This document shows, one piece after another, positions 54,707-63,485 of a DNA stretch of 64,000 bases. The position numbers were made by a program, and so were the translations under genes. The notes beneath the pieces were generated by a model. The model saw only the letters and a program-made list of their open reading frames with translations, was not told where the DNA came from and searched no databases. This DNA comes from Holophaga sp. (GTDB taxonomy: Bacteria > Acidobacteriota > Holophagae > Holophagales > Holophagaceae), in NCBI GenBank assembly GCA_016715205.1, contig JADKBC010000008.1, forward strand, positions 139,581-203,580. Reading direction: 5' to 3'. The first letter of the stretch is position 1. Every line of letters starts with the position of its first letter.

Positions 54707-55114
54707 CTATTTTCCAGGTTCCTGCGCGTTTGGATGTTCCCGCTGGGAAGGCGCCGTAAAGGCCTGGAGACCCACCCCCAAAACAATGATGGCCAGGGCC
54801 AGCCAACGCAGGGGCGGAATGCCTTCGCCCAGGAATAGCCGCGACATGAAGGCCCCGGCCACGAAACCCAGGGCCAGGAAGGGATAGGCAAAATTCACGG
54901 GCACCAGTTTCATGGCCGCCGCCCATACCACGATGCTCACCGCATAGCAGCCCATGCAGACCAGCATCCAGGGATGCAGGAAGAGCCGCACCAGCGGTCC
55001 CAGGCTCCAACTCATGCCAGCGGCGGTGACGGCCTTTTTCATGGCGATCTGGGCAAAGGCGTTGAGGAGCACACCGCTAAGCAAGTAGGGCAAAGCTTTC
55101 AGGTAAGGGTTCAT
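54707..55114 (-). CDS. Small DMT/SMR-like four-helix membrane protein
   Basis: A 135-residue inner membrane protein with four hydrophobic segments (about 5-25, 38-65, 72-93, 100-120) and the EamA/SMR-type sequence NFAYPFLALGFVAGAFMSRLFLGE. A charged tail ends it. Relatives include ArnE/ArnF-type flippase subunits and small multidrug exporters, which act as dimers. A lone gene gives no substrate. GGAG precedes the ATG at 55114. Confidence 0.78.
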   Translation of the reverse strand: MNPYLKALPYLLSGVLLNAFAQIAMKKAVTAAGMSWSLGPLVRLFLHPWMLVCMGCYAVSIVVWAAAMKLVPVNFAYPFLALGFVAGAFMSRLFLGEGIPPLRWLALAIIVLGVGLQAFTAPSQREHPNAQEPGK

Positions 55115-55148
55115 CGAGGGTCTCCATCCGGCGCGGTATCATTCAAGC

Positions 55149-55421
55149 ATGATCGCTCCTGCTCTCGCACTGCTGCTTACCCTTTCCTTTACCCAGGACA
55201 CCAAGGAACGGGTGAAGGCGGATGTAAAGGCCGCCGCCAAGGAAGTTGCCGAAACCGGCAAGAAGGTTGGCCGGGCTGCCAAGGAGGCGGGCAAGGAAGT
55301 GGGCAAAGCTGCCAAGGCCGCAGGCAAGCGGGTGGGCGAAGGCGCCAAGAAGGCAGGCAAGGAGATTGCCGATGGCAGCAAGGAAGCGGCCAAGGACGTG
55401 AAGGACGCGGTGAAAAAGTAG
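55149..55421 (+). CDS. Small exported Ala/Lys-rich LEA-like amphipathic protein
   Basis: A 90-residue protein. A hydrophobic leader (MIAPALALLLTLSFTQD) precedes about 72 residues almost entirely of Lys, Ala, Glu, Asp, Gly and Val in an 11-residue-like periodicity (GKEVGKAAKAAGKRVGEGAK). Such sequences form class A amphipathic helices, as in LEA proteins and apolipoproteins, and may shield membranes or proteins during desiccation or stress. No enzyme motif exists. It is divergent from the DMT gene and lies 6 bp upstream of rarA. Ribosomal expression is inferred from context only. Confidence 0.6.
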   Translation: MIAPALALLLTLSFTQDTKERVKADVKAAAKEVAETGKKVGRAAKEAGKEVGKAAKAAGKRVGEGAKKAGKEIADGSKEAAKDVKDAVKK

Positions 55422-55427
55422 TCACGG

Positions 55428-56831
55428 ATGTCCCAGCCAAACCACATTCCCCTTGCCGAGCGCTTGCGCCCCCAAACCCTGGAGGATGTGGTGGGTCAGC
55501 CCCACCTGCTGGGCCCCAGGGGCAGCATCGCGCGGTTGACGTCGGGTGGGCGCCTGCCCTCCATGGTGTTCTGGGGTCCCCCGGGCACCGGCAAGACTAC
55601 CCTGGCGAGGATCCTGGCCAAGGGCACCGGGCATAGCTTCTACGAATTCACAGGCGTTACGGGCAGCGCGGCGGAACTGAAGAAATTTCTACTGGAGCAC
55701 CGGGAGCAACCACTGTTTCGAGCCCAGCCACCGGTGGTTTTCCTGGATGAAATTCATCGTTTCAACAAATCCCAGCAGGACATCCTGTTGCCCTACCTGG
55801 AACGCGGCGAGGCCATCCTCGTTGGCGCCACCACGGAAAATCCAGCCTTTTATCTGAATCCAGCCCTGCGCAGCCGCTGCCAGGTGATCGCCCTGAAACC
55901 GCTCACTCCGGAAGCCATTGGTCAGGTGCTGTCCCGGGCCTGGCGCCAGGAGCAGGCAGAGGTGGCGGAGCCCCCTGAGTTGCTCGATTGGCTGGCGAAA
56001 TGGGCCAATGGCGACTTGCGTTCAGCGCTCACCGGCCTCGAAACCTGGTTGGGGATGGAACCTGCCCACCGCGACCTGGAAGGCCTGCGAGAGGCACTGG
56101 GCGGGCGCATCAGCTACGACCGTGCCGATGGCCACTACGATCTGGCCAGCTGCTTCCAGAAAAGCCTGCGGGGTTCCGATGCGGATGCGGCGCTCTACTA
56201 TCTTTCCCGCATGATTCGGGGCGGCGAGGACCCGCGCTTCATCGCCCGCCGGTTGATGGTGTGTGCGGCGGAGGATGTGGGCAATGCCGACCCTACGGCC
56301 TTCATCCTCTGTGAAGCGGCCAGCCGCGCCGTGGAGCAGATCGGCTGGCCCGAGGCGCGGATTCCTCTGGCGCAGGCCGTGATCTACGTGGCCAATGCGC
56401 CCAAATCCAACGCCACGATTACCGCCATCGATGCGGCCATGGCCGCCCCCGATGTGCCCCTCGCAGAAGCGCTGCAAGACGCGCACACCAGCACTAGCCG
56501 CGCCGCCGGGAAAGGGCAGGGCTATTTCTATTCACACTTGGACTACGGCCGCAAACAGGCATTTTTGCCGGAAGCGCTGCAGGGTCAGACCTTCTACGAG
56601 CCCAAGCGGCCCCAGGAACGCAGCTGGATGGATCGGGCAGAACCCGAACTGGCCGCGCTTCAAGGTCTTTGGAATACCTGGATCGCGGAGCAACCCGAGG
56701 GCGGGGAAATCCCTGTGGATGCCTGGTGCGAGGCGCTTGGCTGCAGCCGGGAAGCGTTGGCCCGGGCCGTCGGCAAGCTCGCTCAGGGTGGGTTCACCTT
56801 GACGCGATCCCTGGTGGCGCGGCCTATCTAA
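55428..56831 (+). CDS. rarA: Replication-associated recombination AAA+ ATPase RarA/MgsA
   Basis: A 467-residue DNA-dependent ATPase of the RarA/WRNIP1 family that acts at stalled replication forks and at SSB-coated gaps. Walker A is GPPGTGKT (50-57), the Walker B region reads VVFLDEIHRFNKSQQDILLP, and the sensor region GATTENPAFYLN is typical. The C-terminal tetramerisation part from about 270 onward carries RFIARRLMVCAAEDVGNADP and the family's YVANAPKSNATITAID. A terminator hairpin follows the gene. It is partly overlapped at its leader by the small upstream gene. Confidence 0.94.
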   Translation: MSQPNHIPLAERLRPQTLEDVVGQPHLLGPRGSIARLTSGGRLPSMVFWGPPGTGKTTLARILAKGTGHSFYEFTGVTGSAAELKKFLLEHREQPLFRAQPPVVFLDEIHRFNKSQQDILLPYLERGEAILVGATTENPAFYLNPALRSRCQVIALKPLTPEAIGQVLSRAWRQEQAEVAEPPELLDWLAKWANGDLRSALTGLETWLGMEPAHRDLEGLREALGGRISYDRADGHYDLASCFQKSLRGSDADAALYYLSRMIRGGEDPRFIARRLMVCAAEDVGNADPTAFILCEAASRAVEQIGWPEARIPLAQAVIYVANAPKSNATITAIDAAMAAPDVPLAEALQDAHTSTSRAAGKGQGYFYSHLDYGRKQAFLPEALQGQTFYEPKRPQERSWMDRAEPELAALQGLWNTWIAEQPEGGEIPVDAWCEALGCSREALARAVGKLAQGGFTLTRSLVARPI

Positions 56832-56832
56832 A

Positions 56833-56861
56833 GGCTGCAGGTTTCGCGGCCCTTTTGTTTT
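56833..56861 (+). terminator. Intrinsic terminator of rarA
   Basis: GGCTGC (56833-56838) pairs with GCGGCC (56846-56851), one G-U pair, and is followed by CTTTTGTTTTT. It lies at the stop of the convergent downstream gene. Confidence 0.6.
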
Positions 56862-57832
56862 TAGGATGCATTGGGATGCCGTTCCAGCATCTGCCGAAGC
56901 ACGGCATTGCGGCGTACGGCATCCTGTCGTCGGAGATGGGCAATGAGCTGGGGCGGCGCGGCGCTCCAGCGGGCGATGTTCTGGATCAGCAGCGTGGAAT
57001 GGTAGGTGCGACGGCAGAGCAGGGCCGTGGTTTGGCCATCGATGGTGAGGCCCACCAGGGCGGTGAGGCAGCGTCCCTCGGTGGTGAGGATGAGTTCCAC
57101 CCGCTCTTCTCCGGGCCGCTGGTTGAAGGAGGTGCGCAAAAGATCCCGAGCCATGGCCCGGGTCTGTTCCGGACATTCCCGGGAGGAGCTCACCAGAAAC
57201 TGGGCCAGCAAGCGTTGAGGACTCCACAGGCGCCGAAAGAGCGCCACCGGAAGCACGGGGTTGCGCAGCAGTGCGCGCCGCACGCCATCGTCGTGGGTAA
57301 AGGCCGCACGCGCGGCCAGCGCCTCGAGCCCCGCGGACGAGCGATGGTGGGTGGCGATCAGGCGTGCCTGAAGCCCTCCGGTTCGGGGATTTTCCAGCAC
57401 GGCCGCGATGACCTTGGGCACCGGGTCAAAACAGTAGGCGCTGAGCTCAGGTTCCTCGGCAACCCTCGCCTGCGCAACGCGCATGTCCTCGGGCTGCGCA
57501 TGGAGCCTTGTCTCAAAGAGCTGCCGTTGGGTGATTTCCTGGGCGGAAGCGGCCGGGTCTGACTCAGGTTCAGGTTCGTTTTCCGGAACGGGTTGCACTT
57601 TCGGGGCCAATGGCCCGGCGTCCATCAAAGGCTCGGATGTAGGGGCCACGGCACCCATCGCCACCATCTTGCTGAGCAGGAGGGCCACTTGGTCTTCGGT
57701 CATCCCCGTGAGGCTGGCCAGGGTGGGCACATCAGTCATTCCATCCAGACGGGAAAATAAAAAACCCTGCTGGGCATCCAGGGGCAGGGTCATCAGATCC
57801 ACATCCATTCGGGGCATGGGGTTCCAGGTCAT
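56861..57832 (-). CDS. Hypothetical protein, unrecognised family
   Basis: A 323-residue protein I do not recognise. The first 65 residues (VDLMTLPLDAQQGFLFSRLDG, then MTEDQVALLLSKMVAMGAV) look like a small winged-helix-type domain of the kind found in bacterial regulatory and secretion-associated proteins. A Pro/Glu-rich linker (about 68-95) follows. The rest is helical with Leu/Ala-rich repeats (ARLIATHHRSSAGLEALAARAAFT) that recall HEAT-like arrays. No signal peptide or transmembrane helix is seen. Its start codon has only a weak site. It stands alone, converging on rarA. Confidence 0.65.
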   Translation of the reverse strand: MTWNPMPRMDVDLMTLPLDAQQGFLFSRLDGMTDVPTLASLTGMTEDQVALLLSKMVAMGAVAPTSEPLMDAGPLAPKVQPVPENEPEPESDPAASAQEITQRQLFETRLHAQPEDMRVAQARVAEEPELSAYCFDPVPKVIAAVLENPRTGGLQARLIATHHRSSAGLEALAARAAFTHDDGVRRALLRNPVLPVALFRRLWSPQRLLAQFLVSSSRECPEQTRAMARDLLRTSFNQRPGEERVELILTTEGRCLTALVGLTIDGQTTALLCRRTYHSTLLIQNIARWSAAPPQLIAHLRRQDAVRRNAVLRQMLERHPNAS

Positions 57833-57926
57833 CCAGAGAGCTTACGCGCGCTTGGGGTTCGGGTGGCAAACATCCTGGCGAGGCTGGGGCAAGGGCTGCT
57901 CAAAGTGGGGTGAGCAAAAAAACGGT

Positions 57927-58094
57927 TCAGCTCTGTTTGGGAACTGGCCTGGCGTCAAGGCTCGGTGTGGGCGAGGTCCCTACTTCACCGTCATCCGGCA
58001 TTCCGGCCGCAATTTTGAGGATGGCCTTTTCTGTTTTCTTTCTTTTTTCGGCTTCCCGTTTCCGTTTTTCGAGTTGAGCCTTGGTTTTTGCCAC
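57927..58094 (-). CDS. Small basic protein of 55 residues, unknown
   Basis: A GTG start at 58094 follows GAAAGGA by 5 bp, which is why this start is chosen over an open frame reaching 58196. The product opens MAKTKAQLEKRKREAEKRKK and ends with Asp/Pro-rich residues. It is highly charged and probably helical at the N-terminus, and could bind nucleic acid. No family is recognised; short Lys/Arg-rich proteins of this kind occur widely. The gene lies between the unknown gene and tRNA-Asn. Confidence 0.5.
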   Translation of the reverse strand: MAKTKAQLEKRKREAEKRKKTEKAILKIAAGMPDDGEVGTSPTPSLDARPVPKQS

Positions 58095-58166
58095 TGGGGT
58101 CCTTTCGGGGGAGATCTGCAATGGTAGGCGATCTAGAAAGAGGCGGGGGCATGGAACCGGGGCTGC

Positions 58167-58381
58167 CTGCGCACCATCACTGACAGGGGGGTTCAAGGTA
58201 GTGGCGTTGGGAAGGTGGTTCCTGGGTAGGTGCTGATGTGAACCCCGTTGCGGGCTTTGGCCCGCAACCCGCAGCGCTGGTTGCGCACGCGAATCCGCCG
58301 TTGGCGGAACGCTTCGCGGGCTCCACTGGAGCCCATTTCGCTTTCGCTATCTGCGCACCATCGCTGACTCGGGGGTTCAAG
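58167..58381. repeat. Direct repeats, hairpins and tRNA-like remnants beside tRNA-Asn
   Basis: CTGCGCACCATCACTGACAG at 58167 and CTGCGCACCATCGCTGACTC at 58351 start two copies of an about 31-bp repeat, 184 bp apart, each followed by GGGGGTTCAAG. Between them are palindromes: GTTGCGGGC-TTTG-GCCCGCAAC (58247-58268) and GGGCTCCACTGGAGCCC (58318-58334). The GGGTTCAAGTCCCT of copy 2 equals a tRNA T-arm. There is no protein gene here. Confidence 0.65.
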
Positions 58382-58400
58382 TCCCTGCTCCTGCGCTATC

Positions 58401-58434
58401 AACAAAAAGCCCCGCGTGTGCGGGGCGTTTTTGT
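58401..58434 (-). terminator. Intrinsic terminator of tRNA-Asn
   Basis: On the minus strand GCCCCGC pairs with GCGGGGC and is followed by TTTTTGTT. On the plus strand the same structure has a T-tract too (GTTTTTGTT), so it works in both directions. It starts directly behind the CCA end of tRNA-Asn. Confidence 0.85.
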
Positions 58435-58509
58435 TGGCTCCGGAGGAGGGACTTGAACCCCCGACCAATCGGTTAACAGCCGATTGCTCTACCACTGAGC
58501 TACTCCGGA
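58435..58509 (-). tRNA. tRNA-Asn (GTT anticodon)
   Basis: The minus-strand gene runs TCCGGAG (acceptor) to CTCCGGA, discriminator G and an encoded CCA at 58437-58435. The D-arm is TAGCTCAGTGGTAGAGCA, the anticodon loop CTGTTAA carries GTT, and the T-arm is GGGGGTTCAAGTCCC. Total length is 75 nt with CCA. The anticodon reads Asn codons AAC/AAU. Confidence 0.96.
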
Positions 58510-58559
58510 AAGTAGGAACACCTAGTTTAGCGCAGCTCGTGCCAGGTTCAAGCCCTGGA

Positions 58560-59144
<585 letters not shown>

Positions 59145-59162
59145 GGCGCTGGTCCCCCGGGC

Positions 59163-59657
59163 TCAGTCGCCAAACAGCTTGTCGATGTCCTCATCCGTGA
59201 TCTCGGAGAAGGGACTTTCGAAATTGGAGTCGCCCGCCGTACTTTGGGCTCGCTGTTCCACCTTCTCGAAGATTTCCTGCAGATCGCGGCTGGCCTTTTT
59301 CACCCGGAGGCGAACCAGGGCCAGGCTGCTGTTCATATCGAAAATGACCACCAGGATGCCCCGCTTGCCCACGATGGAGATATGGAGGTTGTCCTTTTCT
59401 CCTTCATGGAAGAGCAATGTGAATTCTTTTTCGCCGATGAGCTTGGCCAACCCATCCGTGGCGGCCACATTGCCGGCGGTTAGGGACGCGAGGCTGGTGG
59501 CGTCAATGCTGCGGACATCGCCCGCGGCGGCAATTTGTTGGCCGTTCTTGTCCACCAGGAACACGACCTTGCTCGAAGAGTCAGCCTGCAGGCGGGAGAT
59601 GATCTCCTGCAGCAGCTTGTATTCCTCCTCGAACATGACCAGATCGAGCTTGGCCAC
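59163..59657 (-). CDS. mglB: MglB-like Roadblock/LC7-domain protein
   Basis: A 164-residue protein with a Roadblock/LC7 fold, the GTPase-activating partner of MglA. It starts with GTG at 59657 after GGGAGG and reads MAKLDLVMFEEEYKLLQEI; an open frame reaches 59711 but lacks a start signal. The core (VVFLVDKNGQQIAAAGD, LHISIVGKRGILVVIFD) occupies about 25-120. A charged tail follows, longer than in the shortest MglB proteins. mglB precedes mglA by 18 bp, so both are co-transcribed. Gliding-type motility or polar organisation is inferred but no motility genes are seen here. Confidence 0.85.
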   Translation of the reverse strand: MAKLDLVMFEEEYKLLQEIISRLQADSSSKVVFLVDKNGQQIAAAGDVRSIDATSLASLTAGNVAATDGLAKLIGEKEFTLLFHEGEKDNLHISIVGKRGILVVIFDMNSSLALVRLRVKKASRDLQEIFEKVEQRAQSTAGDSNFESPFSEITDEDIDKLFGD

Positions 59658-59714
59658 ACAGACCTCCCGGGTAGAGCGTTTAATGCAGCATACCGCACTT
59701 GGCCCGGGCAAGGG

Positions 59715-60545
59715 TCAGTAGCCGCTCCCCACCGCTGTGCCGCCCTGAATAACGACCAGGGAACTCGATAAACCCAGTCGGGTGGCGCCCGCCAAGGCCA
59801 TGCCAAGGGCCTCCGCATAGGTGCGCACGCCGCCCGATGCCTTGACACCGGATCGTGCCCCCACGGTTCCCCGCATGAGGCGAATATCGGCTTCCGTGGC
59901 TCCGCCGGTGGAGAAACCGGTGGAGGTCTTTACGAAATCCAGCCCTTCTTCCGCAGCAATCTGGCAGGCCTTGATTTTTTCTTCATCACTTAACAAGCAG
60001 GTTTCCAAGATGACTTTGAGGATGGCTTCGGGAACCGCTTCCCGCACGGTGCGGAAATCGCGACGCACCAAGTCCCACTGGCCCGCCTTCGCAAGTCCAA
60101 CGGCCAGCACCATGTCCACTTCCCGTGCACCGTTGGCCACGGCCTCCCGGGCCTCCTCCGCCTTGATACGGGTGGTGTTTGCGCCCAGAGGGAAACCCAC
60201 CACCGTGCATACCCGCACCACACTGCCTTCCAGGCGACGGGCGCAGTGCGGCACCCAGTATGGGTTCACGCATACCGAGGCAAATTCGTGGGCCAGGGCC
60301 TCGGTGCAGAGCAGGTCCACGTCCTCGGTGCGTGCGGCGGCCTTGAGCAGGGTGTGATCGATGAGGGGCGCCAAATCGAGATCTGCCGGCAGTTCCGCCA
60401 CAGGAACTTCCTGCAGTCCCTCGGCCGAGCGGAGCAGGCAGAGGTTTTCCAGGCACCCCAACAATTGGGGCCTACCTAGGGGTGGACGATTCCCTGACAC
60501 ACGGGAGAGGACTTCAGCAGCGAGGGCGCGGAGTTGCGGGTTCAT
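59715..60545 (-). CDS. deoC: Deoxyribose-phosphate aldolase
   Basis: A 276-residue class I aldolase (start 60545; an in-frame ATG at 60593 would add 16 residues). It splits 2-deoxyribose 5-phosphate to glyceraldehyde 3-phosphate and acetaldehyde. K206 in FVKTSTGF forms the Schiff base, EVDMVLAVG has the catalytic Asp and KASGGVRTY the assisting Lys. Residues 1-60 are an N-terminal extension compared with the usual 220-250. Neither start has a strong ribosome-binding site. It ends 57 bp before the mglB gene on the same strand, but a functional link is doubtful. Confidence 0.9.
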   Translation of the reverse strand: MNPQLRALAAEVLSRVSGNRPPLGRPQLLGCLENLCLLRSAEGLQEVPVAELPADLDLAPLIDHTLLKAAARTEDVDLLCTEALAHEFASVCVNPYWVPHCARRLEGSVVRVCTVVGFPLGANTTRIKAEEAREAVANGAREVDMVLAVGLAKAGQWDLVRRDFRTVREAVPEAILKVILETCLLSDEEKIKACQIAAEEGLDFVKTSTGFSTGGATEADIRLMRGTVGARSGVKASGGVRTYAEALGMALAGATRLGLSSSLVVIQGGTAVGSGY

Positions 60546-60670
60546 AGGGGCATTATCGCGTGCAACCAAGCCCCGCCGCAAACCCGCATCCATCCTAAAG
60601 GCAAACCTTGGCCCCGAGGCCCCTCCATGCTAGAATCTCCATTCCCTGTTAACAGGGCAGCCGTTTTTCT

Positions 60671-60760
60671 GGAGAGTTGTCCGAGTGGCTGAAGGAGCAC
60701 GATTGGAAATCGTGTATACGGGTGACCGTATCAAGAGTTCGAATCTCTTACTCTCCGCCA
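60671..60760 (+). tRNA. tRNA-Ser (GGA anticodon)
   Basis: The acceptor GGAGAGT (60671-60677) pairs with ACTCTCC (60750-60756), followed by discriminator G and an encoded CCA to 60760. The anticodon stem-loop is GATTGGAAATC with GGA, the long variable arm starts at GTATACGGGTGACCGTATC and the T-arm carries GTTCGAATC. The 90-nt length with a large variable arm is typical for tRNA-Ser. Confidence 0.96.
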
Positions 60761-60862
60761 GACTTTCGGACAGATATTTCGTCCGTCACCAAGGGTGGGA
60801 ATCTGCGCATCCTGCGGTCTGCGGTGAAGCTGTGTTTGCGCATGCAGGTCTTCGCCTGCGGC

Positions 60863-61531
60863 CTACATTGCCAAAGGCGCGATCAGCTCCGGATCGTCAT
60901 TCTGGACATTCCCAACGCGCGAGGAGACAGCATAGGCTTCCATCCACGCGGGTGGGCAGGGGCGTAGCAGCTCGATGGCAGTGGCTGTGGGCGTATTGGG
61001 ATCCATCCAGAGGGCCCAGGATTCCGGAGGAAGGATCACGGGCATACGGTCGTGGATGGGTTCCATCACGGCATTGGGTGCAGTGGTGATGATGGTGCAG
61101 GTCTCCAGCTCGCCGTCTGCCCCGGCCCACTGGGAGTAGAGCCCTGCGAAGGCAAACAGCTTTCCGGTGGTGGGGTGAATGTAGAAGGCTTGCTTCGCCT
61201 TTCCTCTTTTCATCCACTCGAAGAATCCCGTGGCGGGGATCAGGCAGCGTCCATGGCGGAAGGCACCCCGAAAGGTTGGCTTGTCGGCGATGCCCTCGGC
61301 GCGGGCATTGATGGGTTTGGGTCCGCCTTCAGGATCCTTAGCCCAGCTTGGAACCAGTCCCCATCGGGCGGCACCCAGGACCCGCTTCCACTCCCGGTCT
61401 GGGCGGATCACGATGACCCACTGTCCCGGCGCGATGTTGTAGCGTCGCTCCTCTCGATAGCCCATCGGGATCAAGTCGAAGATCGACTCCAGGTCCTTGG
61501 TGGTGCAGGAAAGGGAGTAGCGGCCACACAT
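60863..61531 (-). CDS. yedK: SRAP-domain (YedK/HMCES) abasic-site processing protein
   Basis: A 222-residue SRAP protein that crosslinks to abasic sites in single-stranded DNA. C2 in MCGRYSL is the catalytic Cys that becomes N-terminal after Met removal, PINARAEGI carries the conserved Asn, the CLIPATGFFEWM block has the active-site Glu, and HDRMPVIL supplies the His. The length fits the family. A weak GAG precedes the start. It lies alone at the edge of the decayed region. Confidence 0.9.
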   Translation of the reverse strand: MCGRYSLSCTTKDLESIFDLIPMGYREERRYNIAPGQWVIVIRPDREWKRVLGAARWGLVPSWAKDPEGGPKPINARAEGIADKPTFRGAFRHGRCLIPATGFFEWMKRGKAKQAFYIHPTTGKLFAFAGLYSQWAGADGELETCTIITTAPNAVMEPIHDRMPVILPPESWALWMDPNTPTATAIELLRPCPPAWMEAYAVSSRVGNVQNDDPELIAPLAM

Positions 61532-61684
61532 GGACTCTATGATGCGCCTGGGCGAACACGGTTATCGAAATCTTGAAGGGCAGCATCATTGGTAAGAGCT
61601 GCTGGACGGGCGAAACGACAAGACCCATCAAAGGGGGATAACGGTCCACTTGAATGCTGTGATTAAGTCCGGTCTGTATCTCCG

Positions 61685-61740
61685 AAGGTGTCCTCACAAC
61701 CTGTCTAAATCAAAAGTGCACACGTCTGAAATGTTTCAGT
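61685..61740 (+). repeat. 56-bp direct repeat, copy A
   Basis: AAGGTGTCCTCACAACCTGT starts the copy and CTGAAATGTTTCAGT ends it, the latter containing the palindrome CTGAAA-TG-TTTCAG. It aligns without gaps to copy B, 456 bp downstream, with 47 of 56 bases equal; most differences are transitions. Confidence 0.75.
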
Positions 61741-62140
61741 AGCTATGGTTTTCTCCATGTCGATCCAGCCAAGTTGGATTTCTGCTGCCGGATTGAACGC
61801 GTATCGCACACGCCGATCTTTCTTAGCACCCCACTGCTGGGTGTTCGGCCTGGAGCCCTCTTGCAGTGATGTGGGGAGAGGCCCTAGGCCTTTCCCATGT
61901 GTCATCCCCTGCTGGTCTGTCCCGGCCCATCGCCCCCTCGCAGACCGGGGGGTGATGGGACGGGTTGGACGCGCGCAGCGCCTCCGCTATCTTTCGATGG
62001 CTAAGCAACAACGCTCCACGGCGTCGAGGGCACGAAGGCCGTAGGCCCATCGCCGTGCCAGATGTCTTACCTGGCGCGGTTCTTGTCCTTGACGTCCGCA
62101 ACGCAAAGCCGCCAATGCCTTCTTCCGCTAGAGTCGGATT

Positions 62141-62196
62141 AAGGTGTCTTCACGATCTGCCTGAATCAAAAATGCACCTGCCTGAAATGTTTCAGT
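62141..62196 (+). repeat. 56-bp direct repeat, copy B
   Basis: AAGGTGTCTTCACGATCTGC starts this copy, same length and orientation as copy A at 61685-61740. Here the terminal CTGAAATGTTTCAGTGCAGG extends into a further small inverted repeat with the preceding CCTGC. Confidence 0.75.
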
Positions 62197-62768
62197 GCAG
62201 GTGATTTCTTGTCACGCCACAGTGGGCTGATCTGCTCCAAGGAATGGGGCAATATCTGCGCTTGTGATTCGGTCGATGGCAAAGGCACACGTTGCTGGGA
62301 TGCCATTATGACCCGTGTCGAAATGAGGCTCGAAGGATTCGAGGAGGATTGATCCGGGCCTGGCGGGTTCATCCCGACCCTCAGATTCGTAGAATTAAGT
62401 AAATTGCACATTCCAGGCATAGTTAAAAATGGGCTTGTGGGCTTTTAAAATTCACAATTTTTGGTGATCTGAACTTTCGCGGAATCGTCCCACATGCCGA
62501 GGGATCTTCAGAAGTGTTTGGAGCCTACCACTTCCCAGACTGGGAAGGGCCAACCTCCAACGAATTGCTTGGGAGCTTTCTGAAGCTGAGTCAAAGCTGA
62601 CGCTCTTGCGATTCCTAGAATCACATTAGTCATTCTGCACAACGTGAGCGCGCCTGTGGATCGTTCGCCTCTCGCACTGCGACGGCCCCAGTCTACACAA
62701 GGGGTCGGTTCCACTTTCAGGCGAACCCCGAGAGGATGGCGCGATGTCCGACAAGGCGGGCGACTTTC

Positions 62769-63481
62769 TCACAGTTGCTTCCCCTCGCCGGGCTCCTCAT
62801 AGGTCTTGCCGTCACGAATGTGATAGATACGCTTAAACGTGGGGATGATCTTTTCGTCGTGGGTGACCACTATGATGGCGGTCTGGAATTCCTGGGCGAG
62901 GCGATTGAGGATCTTAACGACGGCGAGGGCTCGCTCGCTGTCCAGGGGTGCCGGTGGTTCGTCGGCCAGAATGATCGGCGGTTTGTTCGCCAGGCGCGGG
63001 CGATCGCCACGCGTTGCTGTTCGCCGCCGGACAACTCGGGGATGCGCGCGTGGGCCCGGTGCTGGACATCGAGGGCGGTCAGCATGTCTAAAGCCGCAGC
63101 TCGCGCCTCGGAATTTTTCACGCCAGCCAGCATCGGTAGGAGTGCCACGTTGTCGGTGGCATCGAGAAATGGGATGAGATAGGGTGCCTGGAATATGAAG
63201 CCGATGCGGTCGCGGCGCAGCACACGAAGGTCGGCTCGTTTCCAGGCATTATCGTAGATCACTTCTCCGGCCAGGGTGAATCGCCCAGAGGTCGGCTCAA
63301 TCACCGCTCCCAGACACTTCAGCAGAGTGCTTTTGCCAGAGCCTGATGGACCAATTAGGCCCACGACTTCGCCGGGATCGATCCTCATGTCAACGCCCTT
63401 AAGCGCGTCCACGGCCGTTGCGCCGCTGCCATAGCGCTTGGTGAGGTTTTCGATCAGGATAGCGGGTTCGTTCGTGTTCAT
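62769..63481 (-). pseudogene. LolD/MacB-type ABC transporter ATPase, frameshifted
   Basis: The first frame (63481 downward) has Walker A GPSGSGKSTLLK and signature LSGGEQQRVAIARA. At about 63000 one base is missing after CGCGCC; past it the other frame continues LANKPPIILADEPPAPLD (Walker B), VVTHDEK (His switch) and ends at 62769. Joined it would be about 237 residues, a full MacB/LolD-like ATPase that works with the FtsX-type permease upstream. As given, the protein lacks Walker B and must be inactive unless the base loss is a sequencing error. The start is ATG 63481 after GGTGGA, at the permease stop. Confidence 0.8.
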
Positions 63482-63485
63482 GGCT

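Larger units (their letters stand above)
61532..62768. other. Gene-free, probably decayed region
   Basis: About 1.2 kb without a supported gene. Several short open frames exist (for instance minus 61705-61905 and minus 62166-62420) but none has a recognisable family or start signal. Two 56-bp direct repeats lie inside (61685-61740, 62141-62196). The left part (61600-61680) and the segment between the repeats look like remains of a mobile element, family unknown to me. Confidence 0.55.

Noticed and set aside
62166..62420. Small minus-strand gene in the decayed region
   Set aside because: Its end reads through the 56-bp repeat, it has no start signal and no family resemblance.
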